64,000 nucleotides of DNA from Talinum fruticosum (taxonomy: Eukaryota; Streptophyta; Magnoliopsida; Caryophyllales; Talinaceae). This document shows, in pieces, positions 23,129 through 35,311 of this stretch. The stretch is from assembly GCA_021018815.1 (NCBI GenBank), contig JAITYX010000066.1, positions 2,418,001 to 2,482,000 on the forward strand, given 5' to 3'. How positions within the stretch are numbered: the stretch's first letter is position 1; every line of letters begins with the position of its first letter. Below the pieces are notes generated by a model. It did no database searches, had not been told where the DNA came from, and worked only from the letters and a program-made list of their open reading frames with translations. A program made the translations under genes and the position numbers.

Positions 23129-25210
23129 GAAATACGTGTGAATGCTCTGCATCTTGGAGTATGCGGCGCGGTACTCCGGATGCAATTCTTATATGCTACT
23201 CCAGCTGGCCTAACCAAAAATTAAAATAAAAAAGTGCTATTTAAAGACTTAAGTAGCATATTTTTTCCATTTTACATTATATCTATTTCCTCTTTTTCTC
23301 TTCTTCCTCTACTTCTTTCTTTCTTTTCGTTCATCTTCTTTGATAGCATCTGGATTTGTAAGAAGAACATCAATGAAAATCTTGCAACTTTGCAGCTAAC
23401 ATAATCTCCATCGAATTCATCACCTCCGATGCCGACATTGGTCATTGGCGATTAGACATCAGGTTAGTTCGGATTTGAGGCGCTCTCTTCCCCTCCTCAT
23501 TCATATTATCCGATGGTTGATTTGAATCGCCAACTTCCTTAATAAATTTGGCAAATGTAGCACCAAAATGTCTCAGTAACTATTGTCTTTGCTAGTGAAT
23601 TTGAGTTCTTGTCCCATTAAGTAATCAATGTTTGAGAAAGTATTGTAATTGAAGTGAAACTTTGTTTCAATTTCTTAATTTGGTGTGAATTCGATTGATT
23701 TGATGATTTATGATGGTGGTGCTTAATTTGACGTTAATTGATGTGCTTAATAGATCAAGTCAAGTGGAATTGGAATTCCGTTAATAATGAATATTAAACG
23801 AAATTTTAGTTAATTTTTGTCACTTTTTATACAAGTAAAATATGATTTTTCTTTATTGAATTTTTGAGTAATGAATATTTATAGATTTTCATGTATTTCA
23901 ACTATTTCATATAGAATATGCAATTTTTTTATTAATATATAAATTTAAGTGATAAATATTGTTTGATTTGATGAATTTTTAAATTTCAATGATGAATATT
24001 TTTGTTTTGATGTATCAAGAGAGTAAAGAAAAATTTTTCTTATTTTTTGTTAATTTTTTTATTCAGATATACTTTAAACTCTCTAATTTTTTTGTTGAAT
24101 TTTTAATTTGGTGATGAATATTTATTTATTTTGATGAATTTTTTTATTTTTACTAATGAATATTTGTTGATGAAGTTTTCTACTAATCAAGTTGCTTAAT
24201 GAATTTTTAAATTGTAATGATGAATATTTATTTTTTAATATATTTATACAGTTCCACATTGAATGTATGTTTTTTTGATGAATATATAAATTATAATGAT
24301 GAACATGCCAAGTATTATATTGATGAATATTTTCGTATCTATGATGAATTTATCGATATTAAGATAAATATGTTAATTTGGTTGATTTTTATTGATGAAA
24401 TTACTAATTTTGAATATTTTTTGGCAAAAGGATAAGCTTTTGACCTTTAACCAAACTAATATTTACAAGTGTAATTGGCATACCTAATAAAGAAACTAAT
24501 TTTGAATATTTGTTTGCTTGATAAACTAATAAAGTTGTATTGATAAATATGCTAATTATTTATGATAAATTTTTATCAATTGTTGATGAATTTGTGTAGA
24601 TAACTAAGTATTAAATATCAGCAAGAGGTCATATAACATATGGATTGAAGCATATGCTAAGAAGATTGATGAAAATTTCCTTAAGTAGCACAAATATTGA
24701 CAAATATAGAAGGTTTTTTTAATTCATCACTATTATTGTAAAATTAATCATTATTTGTTATAAAATTCCTTAGTTTAGTACAATATTCATTTCCTAAATA
24801 TTCTATGTACTTAATTTTTAATTTTTATACTTTTTGCATGAATAATAAAAAAATTGTGTGGATCAATTTTTTTAATTAGAGAAATATATATTAAATTAAA
24901 ATATTCATCATATTTATATTAAATTTATCAAGTATATATTGATTATGTTTGGCTGAGGATAACTAAATTTTATAAAAAAAGATGGTGTAATTAAGTAACT
25001 AAATTTTAATTTATTATTTTTTATAAATGATTAAATATAAAAAATAAATTCATTAATGTTGCTACAAAATTATCAGAATACAAAAATTCATCATTTGGTT
25101 ATAAAATTAATCAATATAAAAAAATTCATCATTTTATTAAAAAATTCATCAATGTAAAAATTCATCATTTTATCAAAAAATCACCCCTAGAGTAGGAACC
25201 TTCCTCCTCC
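20550..25210. mobile_element. Large diverged palindromic (foldback) element, about 4.7 kb
   Basis: The left arm (about 20550-22700) aligns with the reverse complement of the right arm (about 23850-25210). Examples: TATTTGTCAATATT...ATATG.TTCAATCCAT.TGTTATATGA near 21077-21155 against the reverse of 24620-24710; ATAA..AATGATGA blocks at 20600-20700 against the reverse of 25060-25180; CTCTCTTGATACATCAA at 21800 against its reverse at 24010. Both arms are packed with ATTCATCA/TGATGAAT words. The centre holds a (GA)n tract and non-repeated sequence (about 22850-23840). No transposase is visible. Confidence 0.6.
23053..23123. repeat. (GA)n microsatellite, about 35 units
   Basis: This is an uninterrupted GA run near the centre of the large palindrome. 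The three Ser-Leu and Arg-Glu repeat ORFs over it are translations of this run and are not genes. Confidence 0.95.
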
Positions 25211-25261
25211 AGGGAATAGGATATAATTTTCGATACTCTAGGGTGTTACATATAAAGAATG

Positions 25262-26936
25262 AGAAATTGACTATTTAGTGTTGCTTCAATTTATAAAAAA
25301 GTTCAAAAGTTGCAAAAGACCTTTAGGTGTTACTTTATGTGGGTCCCTCTCTCTCCTCCCCACACTCTTTCTCTTTCACTGCCTTTCACTCGCCTGTCTC
25401 CCTTACTCTCTCATCTCTCTATATCCCTTTATTAGTCTCTCTCACTATTTTCTCCCAATTTCTCAGCCTCTCACTCTCTCTCACCTTTCTCAATCACATA
25501 CTCTCTCTCCTCTCCCATCTTTCTCCCTTTGTCAGTCTCTCTCTCTCCTCCCCTTTATCAACCACATTCTTCTTTCCTCTCCCTTTTTATCCCTCTTCTT
25601 CTTTCACATATTTTTTTAAATAACTTTTTTAAATAAAAATTTATTTTATTTTTATATTATATTATTTTTATAAAGTTTTATATTTTTTGGATAAAAATCA
25701 ACTATATATATTGAAGATAATTTTTAAAAGTTTTTCAATGATAAAATTATTTAACATTTTAAATTTTAGTTTTATTATTTATTTCTTCTTTTTTTCAAGG
25801 TGAAATTATATATTTCTCTTATTAGATTTTTTATAGAACATTTTTCTTGTTAGTTAGAATGTTTGTTAGTAATACTTGCAACATATATTCATATGTGTTA
25901 ACCTAGAAATATATACAACTTAATATTAACTGATTTTTAGAATAATAAAAATTTAAAATTTATTTAACATTTTGTCAACTAGATCCCTTCAAGTAAGAAA
26001 AGTATAGTAGATAATCATATTATAAAAATATAATGATGATAATTATAAAAGCCTGTAATTCTAAAATTTTATTAATGATATTTCGAATAAGAGTTTGTAA
26101 TTCTGTAATTTTATAAATGTTATCCGGGTTTACATAGTTAAAATGTCGGGATAATATATTTGTTTCCACTCAACCTGGCATTTTAATGTTTACAAATAAA
26201 ACAAAAAATTTATTATATTTTTAAAACATATTATTTTTTAAAGAGTTTTATATGTTTCTCTTTAGATAAAAATAAATTATTAATATTTTTTAAAATAAAA
26301 TATTAGGTTGAGTGAAAAAAGAAACTGTTATGCTGAATTTTTAACTATGTAAACCCGGGACAACTCACAAACTCACAGGATTACAAAATCTTATTCAAAA
26401 TATCATTTACAAAATGATAAAATTATAACTTTTTAATTTTCTTTATTATATTTTTATAATATGATTATATACTATACTTCTCTTCCTTGAAGGGATTGAA
26501 CTAACAAAATTTTAAATAAAATTTTAAATTTTTATTTTTTAAAAAATTAATAAATATTAAGTTGTATATATATATTTACACATATGAATGTATCTGTTAT
26601 AAGTAATACTACAAATGTTATAATTAATAAGAGAAATATATAATAATATCTTAAAAAAAAACAAAAATGAATAATAATACACAATTTTTAAATATTAAAT
26701 AATTTTATCATTGAAAAACTTTTAAAAACTTATCCATAATATAAATAATTAATGTTTATAAAAATAATATGCTTTAAAAATAAAATTTTTATTTTTATTT
26801 TAAAAAATATGTGAATAGAGAGAGAGAGAGAGAGAGAGGATAGTGGGGGCACAGAGAGGAGATTGCATAAAATAACACCCATTTATAAATGTGAGTCTTT
26901 TTATAAATTCGAACAACATATAATAGTCAATTTCCC
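25262..26936. mobile_element. MULE-like foldback element with 11-bp target duplication
   Basis: Nearly the whole element is one inverted repeat. The left arm (25262 to about 26185) and the reverse of the right arm (about 26285-26936) align along their length, sharing for example AGTTTTTCAATGATAAAATT, ATATATTTCTCTTATTAGA-type and CCGGGTTTACATAGTTAAAA blocks. The ends read AGAAATTGACTATT and GGGAAATTGACTATT. Immediately outside are TATAAAGAATG (25251-25261) and TATAAAAAATG (26937-26947), a target duplication with one mismatch. Duplications of 8-11 bp and long terminal inverted repeats are typical of Mutator-like elements. It contains no transposase. Confidence 0.8.
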
Positions 26937-26947
26937 TATAAAAAATG

Positions 26948-27835
26948 GGATTAGGGGGAGATAAGGGAGGAGACTGAATGAAATAACAACAGAGAAGAGG
27001 AAGAGGGGGTAGGAGGGGGAGGTGGGATACTCATGAATGTGTGAGAGACAAAGAGAGACAGAGAGACAGAGAGTTAGGGTTTTTCCCGTACTTTTTTAAC
27101 AGTCCAAGGCTTAAAGACGACATGTATTTCTGTGGGCTTGAAATGAGCCTTGATTTCTTTTTTCAATATATACATGAAAAATAGAAAATTTATGCCTAAT
27201 TAAATTTTGCATTAATCTTTATCCCAAATTATATTCTCTAAAATTAAATGTTGCAAATAAATAAAATAAATTATATTAATATATACAAAAATCAGCTCGG
27301 GATATAGCAGGGCATACCATTTTAAAGCGGTTTAATAGTAAATTAGGTCAACCGATCTACGAGTCCGACCAGTTAACCTATTAACTCACTCCATTAATCT
27401 GGGTTGATCTCTAGGTCGGTTCTCTTAACATTGCCTTTTGGCATATTATGATTCACTATTATGTCCTAAGATAAGGACATAATTGATTGGTCCATTATAA
27501 AATCAAAAAATAAAAAAGCAAAGATTTCAACACAAAATTAATTGACATTGAGTAACTTACTGAACTTATAACCATGTTTTAGTTTATCGATATGGAAAAC
27601 CACTTCAAACTCCAACATTTTCGGGTTACTTTCTGGAAGTCATGAAAGAAAAAAATTATTCATGAATGAAAGAAGACATGTCTCGCTCAGCTACGGATCA
27701 GATTGATTGATATAGACCAAATAATTCATGGGCTTTCTTAAATCAAAATGAAATATACGTACTTTTATACTATGTAAACTCATAGTTGATATTTAATGAC
27801 AAACTAGACATGTAATATTGAGCATAACTTGATTA
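26948..27835. other. Intergenic sequence with no gene
   Basis: GA-rich sequence (26990-27075) leads into AT-rich DNA. A stretch at 27290-27430 contains GTTAACC, GGTCGGTT and GACCAGTTAACC words that resemble decayed LTR or hAT-type repeats. Nothing codes, and no pair of terminal repeats was found. Confidence 0.4.
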
Positions 27836-27921
27836 ACATGAAAATTAGACAATTGATGGAGCACCATTTCATTAGTTATGTAAAAGCAACTAACAAGTGC
27901 AACAAACCCATTATTTTTTAA
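27836..27921. repeat. Left copy of an 86-bp direct repeat flanking the Harbinger block
   Basis: AAAATTAGACAATTGATGGA and about 65 following bases recur at 53453-53537 with roughly 90% identity by eye. This copy ends exactly where the Harbinger terminal repeat begins, and the right copy starts exactly where the element ends. An 86-bp repeat is far too long for a normal Harbinger target duplication. Confidence 0.85.
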
Positions 27922-28086
27922 GAGTGTGTTTGGTTGGGGGAAAATCATTTTCCCGAAAAACAAATTTCCAAGGGAAATTGATTTTTCTTGAAAATTACTT
28001 TTCACATACATTTTGCTTTGTTAGAATGAAAAGTAATTTTCCAAAAATTCATTTTTCATTGTTTGGTAGGAAAGAAATTAATAAAC

Positions 28087-28325
28087 TTTTCCTAAACCCT
28101 AACCCTAAACTCCAAACTGCAAACCCTAAATACCCAAACTCTAAACACTAAACCCTAAACCCCATACTCCATACCCTAAACCCTAAACCCTAAACCCCAT
28201 ACCCCATACCCCATACCCTAAACGCAAAAGCCCTAAACCCTAAACCCTATACCCTAAACCCTATAACTTATGCCCTATACCCTAAACCTCATACCCTTAA
28301 ACCTAAACCATAACTCGTAAACCCT
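28087..28325. repeat. Degenerate telomere-like (CCCTAAA)n tract
   Basis: CCCTAAACCCTAAAC and variants (CCATACCCTAAA, CCCATACC) run for about 240 bases. The plant telomere unit on this strand is CCCTAAA. The units are imperfect and mixed with CCCATAC words. The tract lies about 165 bp inside the left end of the Harbinger element. Confidence 0.85.
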
Positions 28326-28549
28326 CCCATGAAAACAAAGGAAACCAATAATGTTTCCTAAAAATCAATCAAAAAAAAGAAACCAAAGTTATCCAAAAAG
28401 TATGAAAATACAGAAATAAAAGAAGCACAGTTTCAATAGCCCAAAATACGTGAAAATATAGAGTTTGAACAATATTAACCAAAAAAACATGAAAATATAA
28501 GCCTAATTCAAAGTTTTTCTAGCCACATCAAATGCCTAATACCATGATT

Positions 28550-28990
28550 TTAAGTTTTGTTCTTCTTCATGAAATTGGCAAGCCAAATCCTACGAATCTT
28601 CTCATTTTTCACTAAAAATCCTTTGCCTTGACTTTCATTTTCATTCAAACAATCAAATGCAGAAGTCAAGAACTCATATTTGTAACCTTCAATCTTCATG
28701 ACTTCTTGATAGAGTAACTCAACATCAAGCTTAGATTTGGAGATTTTTGGAGAGCCATAACAACTTTACCAAGTTGGTTACCGATTATTTGTATTTTCAG
28801 TATTAGTCTCACGAGCTCTCTTTCGAGTACTCTTTGTTTCTTGTGGAAAACTAGAAGTAGTTGACTGTTTATCATTCTCTTTCACTATCTAAGCATTACT
28901 ATATCCCTTATCCTCAAGATTTGCTACTAACTCATGAGATTGTAACTTGATATCATCAAAAGACTTGACATAGTTTCCTCTTGCAGAATC
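28550..28990 (-). pseudogene. Myb/SANT-like protein of the Harbinger element (ORF2), broken
   Basis: Reading from right to left, a basic stretch STRKRARETNTEN ends in a stop. After a frame change comes SKLDVELLYQEVMKIEGY, then FLTSAFDCLNENESQGKGFL and NEKIRRIWLANFMKKNK up to the stop at 28550. The pattern of an AFD/F-L core followed by an RRxW-L tail is the usual C-terminus of plant Myb/SANT-like proteins encoded beside Harbinger transposases, which help bring the transposase to the ends. The N-terminal DNA-binding part is not clearly readable. Confidence 0.55.
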
Positions 28991-29445
28991 ATTCCCAACA
29001 ACAAAGACATTTCATCATACATGTCAATTTTCTTGTTGAGGTACTTCTCATCAATTGGATTCTCCTATTCATGATACCCAAATAATCAAAATAAAAACAC
29101 AATCAAAATCAAATTCTCTTATTTAGGTGCGGATCAGTATGGTGTAGTGCAGGTCGGTGCGGGTTAGTGCAAGTGTAGGTCCGGGGCAGTGTAGGTGCAT
29201 GTGTAGGGTGTTGGGTAAGGGCGGTGAAGTTTGCAACACGGATAGAGGGAATTACAGTACTAGTTAGTGACTCGAACACACATATGTTAGAGCACTACAA
29301 ACATGGAGCAAATATAAAAACAGAGGCTAACATCCTCCGATACTTCAATAAATTAGAACATTCTCTCTAGGAATAGAACATTACTCCACCAACTATGAGT
29401 CCAAGTCTCATTTTTATTGTTTTTCTAAAATATTGAAGGGAGGGG

Positions 29446-29700
29446 CACTACTACAGGAACCACTTTTAACGACGGGTTTTTAACAACAGTTAAAAGGACA
29501 AACCGTCATGAAAAATGGACCGATGGAATTTTTGTAAATATCAAGCATTGTTTAACACATATGACGACAATTCTTTCAGAGAACCATCATCATATGTATG
29601 GCTGAAGACATTTAACAATGGTTCTCTTAAAGAACCGGCGTCATATGTGACATATGACGACAATTCTATGAAAGAACCTTTAAATGACTTTCAAATACAA
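29446..29700. repeat. CACTA left terminal and subterminal repeats
   Basis: TTTAACGACGG / CATATGACGACAATTCT and AGAACC..CATATG motifs repeat here in both directions. Subterminal repeats of this kind are the usual binding sites of CACTA transposition proteins. The 78-codon ORF across them is a translation of the repeats. Confidence 0.7.
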
Positions 29701-30299
29701 TCTAAAAAACTTGAGAACATACCTACTGATTCAACACCCACTTACATCTGATCTCTATTCTCAGTCTTATTGCTTTCTGCTGTTTCTCTCCTCCATTACT
29801 ACCTCGGATTTGGAATTCATAACTTTCTCATCGGTCAACTTGAATTGGTAAGCCCACTTTCATCCTTGCCATTGTAATTTCTTTCTCTTAATCTTTCATT
29901 TCTTCATGATTTTCTCTCTTCTCTTTTAAGTGTAGATCTCCTCAAACTAATTCTCGCTGTCAAGCCTCTTCTCACCCTCGGGGTTATCGGTTCTTAGGTA
30001 TGAATCTCTATCCACTCTTATTTTTTGCTTTAAACTATTTACAAAATGTATTATAGTTAAATGTTGAATGTATTTGCAGTAATTATGTGAATGTTGAGAA
30101 TGTGGGTAATGTTTGAGATTGTTGAAATATTGAATCTTTGTTAAAATGTTAAATATTGAGAATGTGGTTAACATTTGTTTAGTTTATTAAGTTGAAAATT
30201 CGTCAAATGTTTGAGATTTTGAGAAATGTGTTTAGGAGTTTAGGATTTAATTATAATGAAATAGAATGATAGTTAAGGATGGTAAATCGAAAGAGTGCA

Positions 30300-30740
30300 T
30301 CCAAATTTGTTTAGGGTTTTAAAAAATAAAAAGATAATTTGGATATAGCGTCATCCCCCAAAAACTTGTCATAAAGATAAATTTGTATCCAAATTTGTTT
30401 ATTTTGATGAGGTGATGTTGGGATGAACTCATTTATCTAATTATCGAAATTGGTATCCAAATATGGTTAGAGTTTAGAGAAATAAAAATATTTATGGTTT
30501 AGGGTTTGAGGAAATAAAAAAATTGTGGTTATGTTTAAGGATCAAAAGGGAGAAAATATAAATGTGAAAATGTAAAAAATTGTAAAGGTATTTAGATATA
30601 GGGATCTCCCCAAATACTCGGTCATAAATATGAATTTGTTATCAAATTTGTTTATTTTGATGAGTTGATGTTGGGGTGGACTACTTTATCCAATTATCTA
30701 AATTTCTGGTTTCCTGTTTGGTTACAAGTTTGTTGTATTA
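30300..30740. repeat. Two diverged copies of a block of about 255 bp inside the CACTA element
   Basis: The block GGATATAGCGTCATCCCCCA...TTTGTTTATTTTGATGAGGT (30333-30420) recurs as AGATATAGGGATCTCCCC...TTTGTTTATTTTGATGAGTT (from 30594). No coding potential is seen. Confidence 0.65.
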
Positions 30741-31326
30741 TACATGATCGTAAACTAGAGTACATGATTTTTTGAAGTTTACGTAATGCATAAGACAATA
30801 ATGAAATATGAATGAAATGTTGAGTCCATCCATTTAATTTGCTTATTTATTAACTACCCCAAGACATAACTAGAACCAGAATTCCTATAACCCTTGTTGA
30901 CTTTATCAATGAGGTCAAATTCACTAGGCAAGACATATAGTTTATGTGCTGCGTGGGTCGAGTACACGAAGAACGGGAAAATGGATAAAGGCTTTATTGG
31001 AGAAAAAGGTGATAAACAATAGGGAATTATTACTAGTTTTGTGATTGTTTACCACCTTTTTCTCCGATAAAGCCTTTATCTCTTTCCCTTTCTTCTTGTA
31101 TTGACCCACGCTGCACATAAACTCCATGTCTTGCCTTGTGAACCCGATCTCATTGTTAAAGACAACAAGGGTCATAGAAACTCCAGTTGTAATTATGTCT
31201 TGGGGTTGTTAAAGAAATTAAAGGGATGACCTCAACATTTTATTCATATTAATTTGTCCTATGCACTAAGTAAAATTTAAAAAAATAATCATTTCTAGTT
31301 TATGATAATGTATAATACATCAAAAT
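30725..31326. repeat. Long hairpin: 290-bp arms, 23-base loop, in the CACTA element
   Basis: The left arm 30725-31020 pairs with the right arm 31044-31326. Shared blocks include GATAAAGGCTTTAT, GGCAAGACAT, GTTTATGTGC.GCGTGGGTC and CCCCAAGACATAA, with moderate divergence. A 50-bp direct repeat (30551-30601 and 31371-31421) flanks the hairpin. The right arm carries a 77-codon minus-strand ORF (EIGFTRQDMEFMCSVGQYKK), whose family I do not recognise. Transcription through it would give a double-stranded RNA. Confidence 0.85.
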
Positions 31327-32119
31327 TGGACGCAAAAGGAAACTATATATATATATATATATATATAAAGAAAATATAAATGTGAAAATGTAAAAAATTG
31401 GAAAGCTATTTGGATATAGGTTCATATTTATTATATATATATAAAAAGAAAATATAATTTTGTATAATTGTGCTTACCAATCTATGTTTTTCATAAAATT
31501 ATTGTATTCATTTCATAAGCTTAAGAACCCGTTCAAAAATTTGTACATAACAAGTTGTCCTAGGTTGCGATACGTGCATAAATGTGTGTATAACGCTTAG
31601 GATATTAGCTTGGTATGTATAGGTTTTTGAATTGTCCGTGTTGGACAGTTTGAGAATAATATGATAATAGGTTGTGTGGCTATTATAATCGATCATACAT
31701 TTGACGAGATATCACGGTGTTCATTTCCCCTCTCGTTCTTCGATGCAATTATGATGACGATGAGTTTGATGTGTATATCTGTTCTTATGTTACCATACAA
31801 TTAAGTAAGGATATACACATTAGCCACTTCGTTTTCATATGTTGTACTTGAAAGACTAAGGGAAATGTTGCCGAAATTTTGTCAAATGTATGATAAGATT
31901 TTGCTATGCGGTCTAGAGTCATATTATTCTTGAATAGGTTCTAAAAGCTGGCTAAAGGAATAGAATCTAGTCTAAGAGATGAGAAAGGGGACAAAGAAGG
32001 CTGAACTGAAGCGGGGGACCGACGGCAAAGTAAACCATCTATCCCTGTAGAAGGATCTTAGGCTCATGTCATATTATTTGTACGTAAGTACGTATTTCTC
32101 GAACTATATGTGGTGAATT

Positions 32120-32743
32120 GTTTCTCGTGTTTATGGGTGAGGTGTGGATCGAGCATGTGTTTATAGCGAAAGGAGGAGTGTAAAATATCATGATAGTGTT
32201 AACAACTTCCTAGCGATTGCCTTCGAACATGCCGCCAAATTCAAAGAACAGTTCATATTCTCGTCCATGTTTGAGGTGTTTCAACTCCTCAATATTGCCC
32301 CTAAGGTTGTAAAAGATCACCTATATCGACATGGGTTTGACACAACTTATAAGGTGTGAGTATGGCATGGGGAAGAGGAGTCGTCTCGTGAATAATGGTG
32401 TACGAGATAAAGATGAAGGGTATGATAAAAATGAAGCCATAAGTAGTATGGAATTAGAAGATCGACTTGAAGATCTAGTTTGTGGAGTAGAACGTGAGTT
32501 AGTCGATCAACCATACATATTGGAGCAATTGTTAGCCGATTCAGAGAAGCCTCTTTACCCGGGTGTGATAAATATACCCGTTTATCAACCGTGTTGTGGT
32601 TGATGATCTTAAAAACGGCAAATGGCTAAAGCGACAAAAGTTTCACGGACTTGCTAAGTGTGCTCAAAGATGTACTCTCAAAAGGCAATGTCCTTCCCAG
32701 CCGTACATATGAGGCAAAGAGGATGTTGAGTCCTATGGGCATG
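32120..32743 (+). pseudogene. CACTA TNPD-like transposase, 5' part
   Basis: Pieces in different frames read as the N-terminal half of a plant CACTA transposase: DRACVYSERRSVKYHDSVNNF, later ELEDRLEDLVCGVERELVD, EKPLYPG, and a SFTDLLSVLKD / NVLPSRTYEAKRML-type run up to SPMGM at 32743. Plant CACTA proteins show the same order (PLYPG, then the loop leading to CPMG.GYKKIHACPNDC). Several stops and indels make it inactive. The reading frame breaks off exactly at the gypsy insertion and resumes at 44575. Confidence 0.75.
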
Positions 32744-35295
32744 TGTAACACCCCGAAACTTAATCGTAATTAATTACTTTAAATTTATATTTTATCATCT
32801 TATATTGTTTAAGAGCAGTGAGCTGCGCATAATACGAAAACCAAAATAAAATATGCGAACAAATTTGATAATCATAAATAACAATGGGTAAATTGTACAA
32901 ATTCACATTTCGAATAATCTAAAATTGTGTCTCGAAACACGGTTTATTTATAATTAAATAATAAGTAAATGAAAAAAAAGAGTTACAAAATATGTATAAG
33001 TAAATAAAAATGGGCCAAATGTGTGATTAAACATTTAATCATATGGGTAAAATCAATAATAAAAAGAGAGGAAGATATTAAGATTTTTTAAAGACAAGGT
33101 AAAAAAAATAATAAAAAAGGAGATGAGGGGATGCTAGAAGTCTCGGGAATATATTAGTGAAGTGGGGTTATAAAACAAGCAAACACACATTTCATCTTCC
33201 ATCTCTCTCTCACCTCTCCTCCACTTCCCCGACCGCTACCCCTTGCCACGCCACCAAGCCGTCGCCGTCGCCGGCGCCCGACAGCCACCGAAAGCCGTCG
33301 CTGAAGCCCCTGGCTGCCACTTTGCTGCCGCCAATCCTTATCTCTCCTCTTCCCATTGTCTCTCGCGAGCGAGGGCAGAATAGCCCTCGCTGTTATTGCT
33401 GCTTGCTAGGTCCGGCTAGCCGCTGGCCTGCCGCCGCCCTCGTCCTCCGCCGGCTCGACGCCGCCAACCAACCCCTCATGCGGCCGGATCTCCACCATCG
33501 AGCCACCACCATCCAATTTCACATCTAACCCGAGTTGAGGTATATCTCCAATCCTTAATTTCTAAGCAAATTTTATCACAAATTTATGTTGTTATTGAAT
33601 AATTAGACAAGTATATGTAAATTGTGAATTGATTATGGTGGAATTGAAGGAATTGTGGGAGAAAATGAAATTGGATTTAGGGATTATTATGTATTCATAT
33701 GGAATTGGAAATTAATTGGGGGTTTCTTTATAATGGTAAATGTGCTTGTTTGATTTTTATATGATTATGAATGAATTGTTTGGTTATGGTGGAATTGGAT
33801 GAACTTTGGAGAGTAGTGAAATATGGATATATGTGAAATTGGATTTTTTTTGGGTTTGTTGTGTGCTAAATTGGTATTGGAGATAAATTTGGGATATTCA
33901 TAATTATGAATATGCTTGTTCGATTTTCTATATGAGCATGAACGGATTGATGGGGTGTGTAAAAATTGTTTAAGTTATAGGATTATGCTAGGGAAGTGAA
34001 TTAATCAAATTGGGTTAGGTTAATATTTGAAAAAAAATGGATGAAAATATATTCGGAGGTTTTCTTGAAATTGGAAGTGGTTTTTGTGAAGTTGAAATTT
34101 GTAATTTGGACGATGATAAATGAGTTAGTGGTTAGGAGGTATATATATATAATTAAAAGTGTAATAGTTATGGAGAGAATTGATTTAAGACGGAAATTGG
34201 AGCTTTAAACCCGTTAGTGGTTTAGACAATTGAATTAGTTAAAGTGTAAAGTAAATAGATAAAAGAAATGCTAATAACTTTATTAATGCAAATATTAAAT
34301 TTCTGTTTCAAAAGAAAAATTCAATAGGAACGACTATTCAGGAAGCAAAGAAAATAGAAATTAAAAGCAAACGATCGACCGAGGTATGTTATTGCTTGTA
34401 CCCTTCCAAAATAGTTAAATTTTAATTGTTATGTAAAATGTTACGGTGTTTTTTTATTTCGGCCTACAACTCTTCAGGAACCAAGTTAATCGTTAATCGT
34501 TAATTGTAAATCGTTAATCGTTAATCGTTTATTATGAACTGTTCATAAATGTCCGCTAGCGGAATTAATCGTATTGGGCCCTTCCCGACAATCTGGACCT
34601 TTAATCGAATCATTTAATTGAGGCCACGGGCCTTCCCGACAAATGGGAACTTTAACCGAATCGAATGCATGTAAATTGAGGTCCTAGTGTCGGCCGGAAA
34701 CTAAAACGTTTAAGAAGTTGAAAACAAAATTGAGAAGTTTATAGGAAACGAAACTGTGCATTTTTCTTAAATGTTTTAGTTTTAAATGAATTTAAAATCA
34801 CACGCGTGCTCACCGACTCTTCAAAATTATTTTACGAGTGCAAGGGTAACGTATTGAGCCAACTCGCTCAATTTATGTTTTATGTTTTATATTTTATGTT
34901 TTAAACTCTTTTAAGGAAAGAGAAGCAACCGGTATTTAAACGAGGAACTGCATGAGGAGAAGGAAACAAAATCCTAAAAGGCTAGTATTCGGCAGATGAC
35001 TTGCATGTTGTATTTTCGTTGTTAATGTATTTTGGATTATGTGTTAACAAATGGACGGACTTTTGTACTATCTAAGTTTAAGTATATAATGTATAAACCT
35101 TGTGACGGTTTGTGCAAATAAATATAATATATATGTAACAATATGTGGAATGTTTAGATCTAGGCCTTGTCTCTACTATAAGAGACGGCGGTAATGCCCG
35201 GGTTTATATTAGCTTCCGCTGCCAAATATTTCTTAAATTTGATTGGGCTATGTTATGAATTAGTTTTATGGATAATTATAGTTTGGGGCATTACG
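32744..35295 (+). repeat. 5' LTR of the gypsy element (2552 bp)
   Basis: The LTR spans TGTAACACCCCG to GGGGCATTACG. It contains TATAAAA at 33169-33175, a GC-rich proline/serine/alanine-coding stretch (33180-33530) that explains the 123-codon ORF, and a TTAATCG tandem tract at about 34485-34530. The same parts are present in the 3' LTR. Confidence 0.95.
33169..33175 (+). promoter_or_regulatory. LTR TATA box
   Basis: TATAAAA sits just upstream of the CT-rich leader-like stretch in the 5' LTR. The same word is at 39382-39388 in the 3' LTR. The position suits a retrotransposon promoter. Confidence 0.5.
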
Positions 35296-35298
35296 AAG

Positions 35299-35311
35299 TG
35301 GTATGAGAGCC
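35299..35311 (+). other. Primer-binding site (initiator tRNA-Met)
   Basis: TGGTATGAGAGCC differs by one base from TGGTATCAGAGCC, the complement of the 3' end of plant initiator tRNA-Met. It lies 3 bases after the 5' LTR, as expected for minus-strand priming. Confidence 0.85.

Noticed and set aside
22958..23229. ORFs of Ser-Leu and Arg-Glu repeats
   Set aside because: Translations of a (GA)n microsatellite.
33157..33528. 123-codon Pro/Ser/Ala-rich ORF, with a shifted equivalent at 39350-39810
   Set aside because: It lies within both LTRs, the two copies differ by frameshifting indels, and there is no domain. It looks like the leader part of the LTR.
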